Assembly: GCA_022508635.1 (NCBI GenBank)
Contig: JAFLUV010000064.1
Coordinates: 1-12,064, forward strand
Source of the DNA: Prevotellaceae bacterium
GTDB lineage: Bacteria > Bacteroidota > Bacteroidia > Bacteroidales > Bacteroidaceae
Length of the DNA: 12,064 nt
Direction: 5' to 3'
Shown here: positions 1-7,826 of the stretch, in pieces
Layout of the letters: each line of letters opens with the position of its first letter
How positions within the stretch are numbered: the stretch's first letter is position 1
Made by a program: the position numbers and the translations under genes
The notes under the pieces: model-generated
Databases searched by the model: none
Told to the model about the DNA's origin: nothing
Seen by the model: the letters and a program-made list of their open reading frames with translations, nothing else

Positions 1-815
1 GCAACCGCACGTCGCCCTTCGCCTTCACCGGCAACCGCTTTGAGTTCCGCGCCGTGGGAAGCGAGGCAAACACTGCGGCAGCAATGATCGTACTGAACAC
101 TGCCGTTGCCGAGCAGCTGATTCAGTTCAAGAAGGACGTGGACGAGCGCATCGCCGCCGGCCAGACTCAGCAGAGTGCCATCCTCGCCGTCCTGCGCAGG
201 TACATCAAGGAGTGCAAGCCTATCCGCTTCGAGGGCAACGGCTACAGCGACGAGTGGAAGGAGGAAGCGCTGCGCCGCGGCCTGGACTGCGAGACCAGCT
301 GTCCGCTTATCTTCGACGCCTACCTCAAGCCTGAGACCGTCGAGATGTTCGAGAAGGTCGGCATCATGACGCGCAAGGAGCTGGAGGCACGCAACGAGGT
401 GAAGTGGGAGACCTACACGAAGAAGATACAGATCGAAGCCCGCGTGCTCGGCGACCTGGCCGTCAACCACATCATACCCATCGCCATCGAGTACCAGAGC
501 AAGCTGATCGACAACGTCTACAAGCTGAAGGCCATCATGAGCGAAGAGAAAGCCATGGCGCTCTCCGCCGAGAACCTGCGCGTCATCGACGAGATTGCCG
601 AGCGCACAGCCTTCATCTCGCAGCACGTCACCGCGCTGGTGGAGGCTCGCAAGGCTGCCAACAAGATCACGGACGAGCGCGAGAAGGCCATCGCCTACCA
701 CGACACCGTGGCGAGCCTCTTCGACGAGATACGCTACCACATCGACAAGCTGGAGCTGACGGTCGACGACCGCATGTGGACCCTGCCCAAGTACCGCGAG
801 CTTCTTTACATATAA
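1..815 (+). CDS. glnN: Glutamine synthetase type III, C-terminal part (5' end outside window)
   Basis: ATP-dependent condensation of ammonia with glutamate to glutamine, in the cytoplasm; first half of the GS-GOGAT cycle completed by gltBD downstream. The reading frame is open from base 3 and begins with residues NRTSPFAFTGNRFEFRAVGS, a signature stretch of the GlnN (GSIII) family with substrate-binding residues. Later family-typical segments follow: IRFEGNGYSDEWK, then KELEARNEVKWETY, then ARVLGDLAVNHIIP. About 270 residues are visible; GSIII proteins are usually about 700-730, so roughly the last third is present and ends normally with TAA at 813-815. A GTG at 54 is inside the conserved core and is not the start. 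GlnN is the usual glutamine synthetase of Bacteroidetes. No clear terminator follows; a palindrome array lies between it and gltB, which is on the same strand. Identification is from recognised family motifs. Confidence 0.95.
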   Translation, partial: NRTSPFAFTGNRFEFRAVGSEANTAAAMIVLNTAVAEQLIQFKKDVDERIAAGQTQQSAILAVLRRYIKECKPIRFEGNGYSDEWKEEALRRGLDCETSCPLIFDAYLKPETVEMFEKVGIMTRKELEARNEVKWETYTKKIQIEARVLGDLAVNHIIPIAIEYQSKLIDNVYKLKAIMSEEKAMALSAENLRVIDEIAERTAFISQHVTALVEARKAANKITDEREKAIAYHDTVASLFDEIRYHIDKLELTVDDRMWTLPKYRELLYI

Positions 816-873
816 GTTGTTGTATTTTAGCACAATAAGCTCATTCCGCGCACCAGCGTCCGTGAGACGGAAG

Positions 874-977
874 ACGAGCAGTACTTGTCCAAAAAACGAG
901 CACTGCTCGTATACCCTGACGAGCAGTGCTTGTAAACTTTACGAGCAGTGCTCGTCAGCCGAACGAGCACTGCACGT
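874..977. repeat. Five-copy palindromic array, 22-23 bp period
   Basis: Five 15-nt copies of ACGAGCASTGCTCGT (S = G or C) at 874-888, 896-910, 919-933, 941-955 and 963-977. Copies 2 and 4 are perfect palindromes with 7-bp arms around one central base. The others differ from the consensus in one or two arm positions. Start-to-start distances are 22, 23, 22 and 22 bp, about two helical turns, with 7-8 bp spacers. Each copy could fold as a 6-bp stem with a 3-nt loop in RNA, or bind a dimeric protein on one face of the helix. It sits in the glnN-gltB gap, so it could be an operator set for gltBD, a weak terminator for glnN, or one member of a dispersed repeat family. No Bacteroidetes-type promoter is clear in this gap. 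Confidence 0.9.
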
Positions 978-1043
978 TTTTTAGACAAGGAAAACTGGTC
1001 CGCGAGACGAGAAAAACACAAAACAAAAACCCCCACTACAGAC

Positions 1044-4000
1044 ATGAACAACGAGCAGAGAAAGGGACTGTACAGCCCTCAATACGAGCACGACGCATGC
1101 GGCGTAGGCATGGTCGTCAACATACACGGAGGCAAGAGCCACGAACTGGTGGACGACGCGCTGAAGGTTCTGGAAAACATGGAGCACCGGGGCGCAGAGA
1201 CGCGCGACAAGACCGGCGACGGCGCCGGCATCCTGCTGCAGATTCCCCACGAGTTCATCCTGCTGCAAGGCATCCCCGTCCCCGAGAAAGGGCACTACGG
1301 CACCGGACTCCTCTTCCTCCCCAAGGACGAAGAGAAGCAAAGGCAGATACTCAGCATCGTCATAGAGGAAACAGAGCGCGAAGGACTACAGCTCATGCAC
1401 CTGAGAAACGTCCCCGTCAACGAAGACGTCCCCGGCGCAGGCGCACGCGAAGTCATGCCCGACATCAAGCAAGTCTTCATCACAGGCGTGCGCAAGGAAG
1501 ACGCCGGACACTTCGACCGCATCCTCTACAAAGTGCGCAAGAAGATAGAGCACCGCGTCGCCTCCATGCCCTGGCAGCAGGACGGAGCCGACGACTTCTA
1601 CATCTGCTCCCTCTCGAGCAAGAACATCATATACAAAGGCATGCTGACAAGCGGACAGCTGCGCCGCTTCTACCCCGACCTGAGCAACAAGTACTTCACC
1701 TCCGGACTGGCACTCGTACACAGCCGCTTCTCCACAAACACCTTCCCGAAGTGGAAGCTCGCACAGCCCTTCCGCCTGCTCTGCCACAACGGCGAGATAA
1801 ACACAGTACGAGGAAACCGCGGATGGATGAAGGCAAGGCAAAGCGTCCTGAGCAGCGAGGCACTGGGCGACATCAAGGACATCCTGCCCATCGTAGAGGA
1901 AGACATGAGCGACTCCGCCAGCCTCGACAACGTCTTCGAGTTCCTCGTCATGAGCGGCATGAGCCTGCCACAGGCCATGGCAATCCTCGTGCCCGAATCC
2001 TTCAACGACAAGAACCCCATCTCAGAAGACCTGAAAGCCTTCTACGAATACTACTCCATCCTCATGGAACCCTGGGACGGACCAGCCGCACTAATGTTCT
2101 CCGACGGCCGCTTCGCCGGCGGCATGCTCGACAGGAACGGACTGCGCCCCTCACGCTACACCATCACCAAGCAAGGCACGATGGTCGTAGCCAGCGAAGT
2201 AGGCGTCATGGACTTCGAGCCCGGCGACGTCGTGAACAAAGGACGACTGCAACCCGGCAAAATCCTGCTCATCGACACACAAGAAGGCAAAATCTACTAC
2301 GACGGCGAGATAAAAGGAAAACTGGCAAAAGAACACCCCTATCGCGAATGGCTCAGCACCAATCGCATACAGCTGGAAAAGCTAAAGAGCGGACGCAAGG
2401 TAGAGAACAGCGTCGAAGACTTCGACAAGAAACTGCGTGCCTTCGGCTTCGGACAGGAAGACATCGACAAGACGCTCATACCCATGTGCACCACCGGACA
2501 AGAGCCCGTGGCAGCCATGGGCAACGACACACCGCTTGCCATCATCAGCGACCGCCCGCAAATACTCTTCAACTACTTCCGCCAGCAGTTCGCACAAGTC
2601 ACCAACCCCGCCATCGACCCCATACGCGAAGAACTCGTCATGTCGCTCACCGAATACATCGGACGCGTAGGCAGCGGCATACTCACACCAGACGAATCCA
2701 ACTGCAAGATGGTCCGGCTGCCTCAGCCCATACTGACAAACACCGACCTCGACATGCTCTGCAACATCCGCTACAAAGGATTCCACACCACAAAGCTGCC
2801 AATCCTCTTCGACATACAAAAAGGCGAAAGCGGACTGAGAAACGCCCTGGACACCCTTTGCAAGAAAGCAGAAGAAAGCGTCGACGAAGGCGTAAACTAC
2901 ATCATCCTGAGCGACCGCGGCATAGACAAGGATCACGCCGCCATCCCCTCTCTCCTGGCAGTAAGCGCCGTACACCACTACCTCATCAGCGTAGGAAAAC
3001 GCGTACAGACAGCACTCATCGTAGAGAGCGGCGAGATACGCGAAGTAATGCACGCAGCCCTGCTCTTAGGATACGGCGCCAGTGCCATCAACCCCTACAT
3101 GTCCTATGCCGTATTGGACGACCTGGTCAAGCATCACAAGATACAAGAAGAATACCAGACAGCCGAGAAGAACTACATCAAGGCAATGGACAAGGGGCTG
3201 AAGAAAATCATGTCAAAGATGGGCATCTCCACAATCCGCAGCTACCGGGGCGCAAAGATATTTGAAAGCATCGGACTCTCTGAAGGACTGCTGAGAAAGT
3301 ACTTCGGCACAGAAGTAAGCACCATTGGCGGCATCGGCCTGCGAGACATTGCCAGAGAATACACTGCCCTCAACAAAGAAGCCTTCGGCATGGAACGCAG
3401 CACGACCACAATCTTGCCCAACAACGGCCTCTTCTCTTACCGCAAGGACGGTATAGAACATGCATGGAATCCCGAGACCATCGCCAGCCTGCAGATTGCC
3501 ACCCGGCTGGGTTCCTACAAGAAGTTCAAAGAGTGGTCCGCACTGGTCGACCAGAAAGAAAAACCAATCTTCCTGCGAGACTACCTCTCCTTCAAGAAGG
3601 CAGCCGTACCGACTCCCTTGGAGGAAGTAGAGTCAGTAGAAAGCATCGTAAAGCACTTCGTAACCGGCGCCATGTCTTTTGGTGCGCTGAGCATCGAGGC
3701 ACACGAAGCACTGGCATTAGCGATGAACAAACTGGGCACACGCAGCAATACCGGTGAAGGCGGCGAAGACAATGCCCGCTACCACAGCGAGGTAGACGGC
3801 GTGACACTTAACAGCAAGACCAAGCAAATCGCCTCCGGACGTTTCGGCGTGACAGCAGAATACTTGGTGAATGCCGAAGAATTGCAAATCAAGGTGGCGC
3901 AAGGTGCAAAACCAGGCGAAGGAGGCCAGCTACCCGGCTTCAAGGTGAACCAGATTATTGCAAAGACACGCAATGCCATACCGGGCATCACACTTATCTC

Positions 4001-5576
4001 ACCCCCACCCCATCATGACATATACAGTATTGAGGACCTGGCTCAGCTCATCTTCGACCTGAAGAACATCAACCCGACGGCCGCCGTGAGTGTGAAGCTC
4101 GTAGCAGAGAGCGGCGTAGGCACTATTGCCGCTGGTGTTGCAAAAGCAAAAGCCGACCTCATCGTAATCTCTGGTTCCGAAGGCGGCACAGGTGCAAGTC
4201 CGGCCAGCAGCATGCGCTTTGCAGGCATATCGCCTGAAATCGGCTTGGCAGAGACACAGCAGACACTTGTGCTGAATGGTCTGCGCAATCAAGTAAGACT
4301 TCAAGCCGACGGCCAGTTAAAGACTGCCCGCGACGTTATCATCATGGCAATGCTGGGCGCGGACGAGTTCAGCTTTGGCACCCTGCCCCTGATTGTACTG
4401 GGATGTGTCATGATGCGCAAATGCAACACGAACACCTGCCCCGTAGGTGTTGCCACACAGGACGAAACACTGAGAAAAAAATTCCGTGGACGGGTTGAAT
4501 ACGTAGTGAATTTCTTCACCTTCCTGGCGGAGCAGACACGCGAATACTTGGCAGAACTGGGCGTCAAGAGCCTGAAAGAGATTATCGGCCGAACTGACCT
4601 CATTGAGGTTGTTCCGCGAGACTTGAACACCAAACAGGGCACCATTGACTTCAGTCGTCTGCTATACATCCCCGAGAACAGAGGCGAAGACCGTGTCCTC
4701 CATTGGGACAGAAGCGGCTACACAAAAGTGAACGGCGTAAAGGACGAGGAAATCATAAAGACCTGCCAGCGTGCAATCGAAGAGCAGGAAGAGGTCAACC
4801 TGGACTATGCCATTCGTAACACTGATCGTGCCACTACGACCATGCTCTCGGGCGTCATTGCCAAACGCTATGGCGAGGCTGGCTTGCCCGACTCCACTAT
4901 CAACATCAAGTTCAAGGGCTCAGCAGGACAAAGTTTCGGCGCATTTGCCGTGAAGGGACTTAATATCAGGCTTGAGGGTGAGGCAAACGATTACTTCGGC
5001 AAGGGACTCTCAGGCGGCCGCATCAGCATTCTGCCGCCTTCGCGCCTCAACGCGGACTTCGTTGCCGAGGACAATATCATTGCAGGAAACACCGGACTAT
5101 ATGGTGCAACGAGTGGTGAACTCTATATCAACGGACGCGTAGGCGAACGCTTCGGCGTGCGCAACTCCGGCGCGGTTGCTGTTATCGAAGGTGCCGGCGA
5201 CCATTGCTGTGAATACATGACCGGAGGACGTGTGGTCGTACTGGGCGAGACCGGACGTAACTTCGCAGCCGGCATGAGCGGCGGCCTTGCCTATGTCTGG
5301 GACAAGAACCACAACTTTGACTATTTCTGTAATATGGATCAGGTAGAGATCAGCCTGGTGGAGGAAGCTTCTGCACGCAAGGAATTACATGAGCTCATCC
5401 GTCAGCACTATCTATATACAGGCTCTGCTTTGGCGCGTCGTATGCTGGATGACTGGAACCACTATGTGGAAGACTTCATCCAAGTGACACCCATTGAGTA
5501 CAAGCGCGTACTTCAGGAGGAGAAAATGCGGCTGCTACAGGAAAAGATTGCGAATATGCAACTCATCAACAGTTAA
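1044..5576 (+). CDS. gltB: Glutamate synthase, large (alpha) subunit
   Basis: Cytoplasmic glutamate synthase large subunit, 1510 aa, matching the usual 1480-1530. It releases ammonia from glutamine and channels it to the FMN site, where 2-oxoglutarate becomes glutamate. Domains in order: class II amidotransferase, about 19-430, with Cys19 (DACGVGMV) as the N-terminal nucleophile after removal of an 18-residue propeptide; central domain, about 470-760; FMN-binding synthase domain, about 845-1215, with GEGGEDNARY, KPGEGGQLPG and GSEGGTGASPASS; the 3Fe-4S ligands Cys1121, Cys1127 and Cys1132 (C-x5-C-x4-C); and a GXGXG beta-helix, about 1260-1460. ATG 1044 is chosen because it gives a normal short propeptide; the frame stays open upstream only through the palindrome array. 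The upstream sequence is A-rich with no Shine-Dalgarno. gltD follows after 45 bp, so the two should be co-transcribed. The 5' half uses almost no T-ending codons, unlike the 3' half. Confidence 0.97.
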   Translation: MNNEQRKGLYSPQYEHDACGVGMVVNIHGGKSHELVDDALKVLENMEHRGAETRDKTGDGAGILLQIPHEFILLQGIPVPEKGHYGTGLLFLPKDEEKQRQILSIVIEETEREGLQLMHLRNVPVNEDVPGAGAREVMPDIKQVFITGVRKEDAGHFDRILYKVRKKIEHRVASMPWQQDGADDFYICSLSSKNIIYKGMLTSGQLRRFYPDLSNKYFTSGLALVHSRFSTNTFPKWKLAQPFRLLCHNGEINTVRGNRGWMKARQSVLSSEALGDIKDILPIVEEDMSDSASLDNVFEFLVMSGMSLPQAMAILVPESFNDKNPISEDLKAFYEYYSILMEPWDGPAALMFSDGRFAGGMLDRNGLRPSRYTITKQGTMVVASEVGVMDFEPGDVVNKGRLQPGKILLIDTQEGKIYYDGEIKGKLAKEHPYREWLSTNRIQLEKLKSGRKVENSVEDFDKKLRAFGFGQEDIDKTLIPMCTTGQEPVAAMGNDTPLAIISDRPQILFNYFRQQFAQVTNPAIDPIREELVMSLTEYIGRVGSGILTPDESNCKMVRLPQPILTNTDLDMLCNIRYKGFHTTKLPILFDIQKGESGLRNALDTLCKKAEESVDEGVNYIILSDRGIDKDHAAIPSLLAVSAVHHYLISVGKRVQTALIVESGEIREVMHAALLLGYGASAINPYMSYAVLDDLVKHHKIQEEYQTAEKNYIKAMDKGLKKIMSKMGISTIRSYRGAKIFESIGLSEGLLRKYFGTEVSTIGGIGLRDIAREYTALNKEAFGMERSTTTILPNNGLFSYRKDGIEHAWNPETIASLQIATRLGSYKKFKEWSALVDQKEKPIFLRDYLSFKKAAVPTPLEEVESVESIVKHFVTGAMSFGALSIEAHEALALAMNKLGTRSNTGEGGEDNARYHSEVDGVTLNSKTKQIASGRFGVTAEYLVNAEELQIKVAQGAKPGEGGQLPGFKVNQIIAKTRNAIPGITLISPPPHHDIYSIEDLAQLIFDLKNINPTAAVSVKLVAESGVGTIAAGVAKAKADLIVISGSEGGTGASPASSMRFAGISPEIGLAETQQTLVLNGLRNQVRLQADGQLKTARDVIIMAMLGADEFSFGTLPLIVLGCVMMRKCNTNTCPVGVATQDETLRKKFRGRVEYVVNFFTFLAEQTREYLAELGVKSLKEIIGRTDLIEVVPRDLNTKQGTIDFSRLLYIPENRGEDRVLHWDRSGYTKVNGVKDEEIIKTCQRAIEEQEEVNLDYAIRNTDRATTTMLSGVIAKRYGEAGLPDSTINIKFKGSAGQSFGAFAVKGLNIRLEGEANDYFGKGLSGGRISILPPSRLNADFVAEDNIIAGNTGLYGATSGELYINGRVGERFGVRNSGAVAVIEGAGDHCCEYMTGGRVVVLGETGRNFAAGMSGGLAYVWDKNHNFDYFCNMDQVEISLVEEASARKELHELIRQHYLYTGSALARRMLDDWNHYVEDFIQVTPIEYKRVLQEEKMRLLQEKIANMQLINS

Positions 5577-5621
5577 GGCCGTCCATCACTATTCATACTT
5601 CATAAATTTAGTATAAAAACA

Positions 5622-7028
5622 ATGGGAAAACTAAAAGCATTCATGGAGGTACCCCGACTGGAAGCAGGATACCGTCCCATACACGATAGGATACACGATT
5701 TTGGCGAGGTAGAGCAGACCCTCAACACGCACGATCGCAAGATGCAGGCCAGCCGTTGCATGGATTGCGGCGTACCCTTCTGCCACTGGGCTTGTCCGCT
5801 GGGCAACAAGGCACCGGAGTGGAACGATGCCCTTTGCAAAGGTGAGTGGGAACTGGCATACCGGCTGCTGAACGCAACAAACGATTTCCCCGAGTTCACT
5901 GGGCGCGTCTGCCCTGCTCTCTGCGAAAAAGCCTGCGTGCTGAACCTCACGGATCATGCACCTGTGACCAATCGCGAGAACGAGGCAGCCATTACGGAGG
6001 CAGCATGGCGTGAGAAGTATATTAAGCCCCAAACCTATAGGCGAAACGGAAAGAAAGTTGCGGTGATCGGTGCTGGGCCTGCCGGACTAACAGCGGCAAA
6101 CCGTTTGAATCAGATGGGGTATTTGGTAACAGTTTTTGACAAGAACGAAGCTGCCGGAGGATTGCTGCGCTACGGCATCCCTAATTTCAAGCTTAACAAG
6201 AACATCATAGACCGTCGTATCCGCCTGCTTGAAGAAGAGGGCATTGAGTTCCGCTACAACACCTCCATCGATTACACCAAACTGGCAGAGGGCTTCGAAC
6301 TCTTGGAGAACGGGGAACTGGCAGATGGCAAACAGGAGAGCACAAACGCAAAGACATTCGATGCCATCGTCATCAGTACAGGAACACCACAGGCACGCGA
6401 TCTCAACATTCCCGGACGTAGCCTCAAGGGGGTTCATCTGGCATTAGAACTGTTGTCACAGCAAAATCGTGTACTGGAAGGAATTGAATTCAGTAAAGAG
6501 GAACGCATCACCTGCAAAGGGAAAGACGTACTGGTCATTGGCGGCGGCGATACCGGAAGCGACTGCATCGGTACAGCACACCGACAGGGATGCAAGAACG
6601 TAACGCAAATCGAAATCATGCCACGCCCGACAGAAGGACCGGACGATCCACAGAATCCCTGGCCCGCCTATCCAAGAATCCTAAAGACCACCTCCAGCCA
6701 CGAAGAAGGATGTACAAGACGCTGGAACATCAACTCATTGGAATTCTTAGGGAAGGACGGCAAACTGACAGGAGTTAAGGTACAGCCCATAGAATGGCAG
6801 CCGAACCCGAAAGGCGGACGTCCTCTGATGGTGGAAGCTGGCGACCCGGAAATCATCAAATGTGAAATCTGCTTTCTCGCAATGGGATTCCTCAAACCCG
6901 AGCAACCCCAAATGCCCAAGAATGTATTCATTTGCGGCGATGCACAAAGCGGTGCATCCCTCGTAGTAAGAGCCATGGCAAGCGGAAAAGAAACTGCCAG
7001 AAAAGTACACGAACTTCTTGACAAATAA
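5622..7028 (+). CDS. gltD: Glutamate synthase, small (beta) subunit
   Basis: Flavoprotein partner of GltB, 468 aa. It oxidises NAD(P)H at FAD and passes electrons through 4Fe-4S clusters to the GltB FMN. The N-terminal part has the cysteine sets Cys46/49/54/58 (CMDCGVPFCHWAC) and Cys97/101/105, typical of the two 4Fe-4S clusters. The FAD motif GAGPAG is at 150-155, the second dinucleotide motif GGGDTG at 307-312 (NADPH side), and AMGF and CGD motifs near the C-terminus complete the FAD fold. Overall length is close to E. coli GltD, but the stretch between AMGF and NVFICGD is only about ten residues, against roughly 35 as I remember E. coli GltD, and there is extra sequence around 225-245. The gene lies 45 bp after gltB, with A-rich sequence before the ATG, and is followed by a hairpin terminator. 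It could in principle be a related NADPH oxidoreductase, but linkage to gltB makes GltD near certain. Confidence 0.96.
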   Translation: MGKLKAFMEVPRLEAGYRPIHDRIHDFGEVEQTLNTHDRKMQASRCMDCGVPFCHWACPLGNKAPEWNDALCKGEWELAYRLLNATNDFPEFTGRVCPALCEKACVLNLTDHAPVTNRENEAAITEAAWREKYIKPQTYRRNGKKVAVIGAGPAGLTAANRLNQMGYLVTVFDKNEAAGGLLRYGIPNFKLNKNIIDRRIRLLEEEGIEFRYNTSIDYTKLAEGFELLENGELADGKQESTNAKTFDAIVISTGTPQARDLNIPGRSLKGVHLALELLSQQNRVLEGIEFSKEERITCKGKDVLVIGGGDTGSDCIGTAHRQGCKNVTQIEIMPRPTEGPDDPQNPWPAYPRILKTTSSHEEGCTRRWNINSLEFLGKDGKLTGVKVQPIEWQPNPKGGRPLMVEAGDPEIIKCEICFLAMGFLKPEQPQMPKNVFICGDAQSGASLVVRAMASGKETARKVHELLDK

Positions 7029-7060
7029 CGATTATACACGCAAGGCGTGCCGAAATAGGA

Positions 7061-7099
7061 TATGGAGCGGGCGATGGTTTCTCTCGCTCCATACTTTTT
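7061..7099 (+). terminator. Intrinsic terminator of gltBD
   Basis: Inverted repeat TATGGAGCG (7061-7069) and CGCTCCATA (7085-7093), extendable by one wobble and one GC pair, followed by C and five T residues at 7095-7099. It starts 33 bases after the gltD stop and has the T-run only on the + strand, so it should end the gltBD transcript before the convergent minus-strand genes. Confidence 0.8.
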
Positions 7100-7128
7100 A
7101 TAGATATATGAATCACCTATTTTATTTC

Positions 7129-7172
7129 GGTATGGCCACTCTCTTGAAAATGGTATGACCATTCTCTTGAAA
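7129..7172. repeat. Two 21-nt direct repeats, 23 bp period
   Basis: GGTATGGCCACTCTCTTGAA (start of copy 1, 7129-7149) recurs at 7152-7172 with two changes in 21 positions. The second copy includes the inverted repeat ATGGT-ATG-ACCAT (7150-7162), which is only partly kept in the first. The pair lies between the gltD terminator and the convergent flavoprotein gene, so neither gene's promoter is expected here. Function unknown. The period matches that of the other intergenic arrays in the window. The rest of the 254-base convergent gap shows nothing else convincing. Confidence 0.75.
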
Positions 7173-7282
7173 GAATGTAAAATGTGGCCTAATATGTTGA
7201 TAGAAAAAAATCAATATCATTATGAATTCATCGAACTTACATTATTAACAGTCTTTTGCAAAATCGCTAAAAGATGAATCTT

Positions 7283-7756
7283 TTAATGATTGGCTTTGGT
7301 TAATTCTACCGCTTCTTTACCCGTTAGCGACTCTATTACAAACTTTAAAATCAAAACACGGTTAATTCCTTTTTCAATTTCTGGTTCACAATCTATGCCT
7401 GGAGCGTATTTGGCAGAAAGCATACGAAGGCTCTCTATCATTTCTCCCCTGTCTTCAAGAATGTGAACTGTACCTGTCGCTATTACACTTCTGAAATATG
7501 TGGTAAATCTCTCTGGATGAATATCATCTTGAGAAACGATTGTAAAACAAGCATTAGGATTGTTTTTTATGCAATCTATTTTTCTCCCAGAAAGAGCACA
7601 ATGAAAATACACAGCATCTTCTCCATCATAAATAAAGCTCATAGGAACCCCATAAGGTTTCCCGTCCGAATCCACTAATGAAAGTACGCCATTAGTTGCC
7701 GTTCTCAAAATTTCCTTAGCCTCAATGTCTGGAAGCTGTTGTTTAGACCTTCTCAT
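7283..7756 (-). CDS. Nim-like pyridoxamine 5'-phosphate oxidase-fold flavoprotein
   Basis: 157 aa, a single split-barrel flavin-binding domain of the PNPOx-like/NimA group (COG3467 type). Family features: N-terminal MRRSKQQLP, the GVLSLVDSDGKPYGVPMSFIY strand pair at about 23-43, YFHCALSGRKIDCIKNNP at 50-67, and a central strand ending ATGTVHIL at about 93-100. Members bind FMN or related cofactors; some Bacteroides Nim proteins are linked to nitroimidazole resistance, but many relatives have no known substrate, so no resistance claim is made. The start is the ATG at 7756, which has GGAG six bases upstream and matches family N-termini; a GTG at 7786 would run through the inverted repeat and is less likely. 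It lies 70 bp after the glycoside hydrolase on the same strand, but has its own operator candidate, so it is probably expressed separately. Confidence 0.85.
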   Translation of the reverse strand: MRRSKQQLPDIEAKEILRTATNGVLSLVDSDGKPYGVPMSFIYDGEDAVYFHCALSGRKIDCIKNNPNACFTIVSQDDIHPERFTTYFRSVIATGTVHILEDRGEMIESLRMLSAKYAPGIDCEPEIEKGINRVLILKFVIESLTGKEAVELTKANH

Positions 7757-7784
7757 CTTACTCTCCAAAATATGGTTACTACTC

Positions 7785-7805
7785 ACTTTGTACGTATTAC
7801 AAAGT
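7785..7805. promoter_or_regulatory. Perfect inverted repeat, likely operator of the Nim-like gene
   Basis: ACTTTGTA-N5-TACAAAGT, 8-bp perfect arms with a 5-bp spacer. It lies 28-48 bp upstream of the chosen ATG, where the promoter of the minus-strand flavoprotein gene should be. On the minus strand, CAACTTTG at its upstream edge is one base off the Bacteroidetes -7 pattern TAnnTTTG; no matching -33 TTTG was seen. The size and symmetry fit a dimeric helix-turn-helix regulator (for example Crp/Fnr, MarR or TetR type). The regulator is not encoded in this window. Confidence 0.65.
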
Positions 7806-7826
7806 TGCTAAAAATCAGACAGGACA

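Noticed and set aside
2382..3053. Minus-strand open frame of 223 codons inside gltB
   Set aside because: Antisense shadow of conserved gltB coding sequence; no start signal or recognisable domain.
926..3265. Open frame of 779 codons in the +2 register over gltB
   Set aside because: Arg/His/Thr/Pro-rich translation with no family resemblance; explained by the near absence of T at third positions of gltB, which removes stop codons from the other register. It ends where the gltB codon style changes.
7268..7285. Inverted repeat TAAAAGAT-GA-ATCTTTTA over the stop codon of the Nim-like gene
   Set aside because: AT-only stem with almost no loop and no T-run after it on the minus strand; a weak terminator at best, so not annotated.
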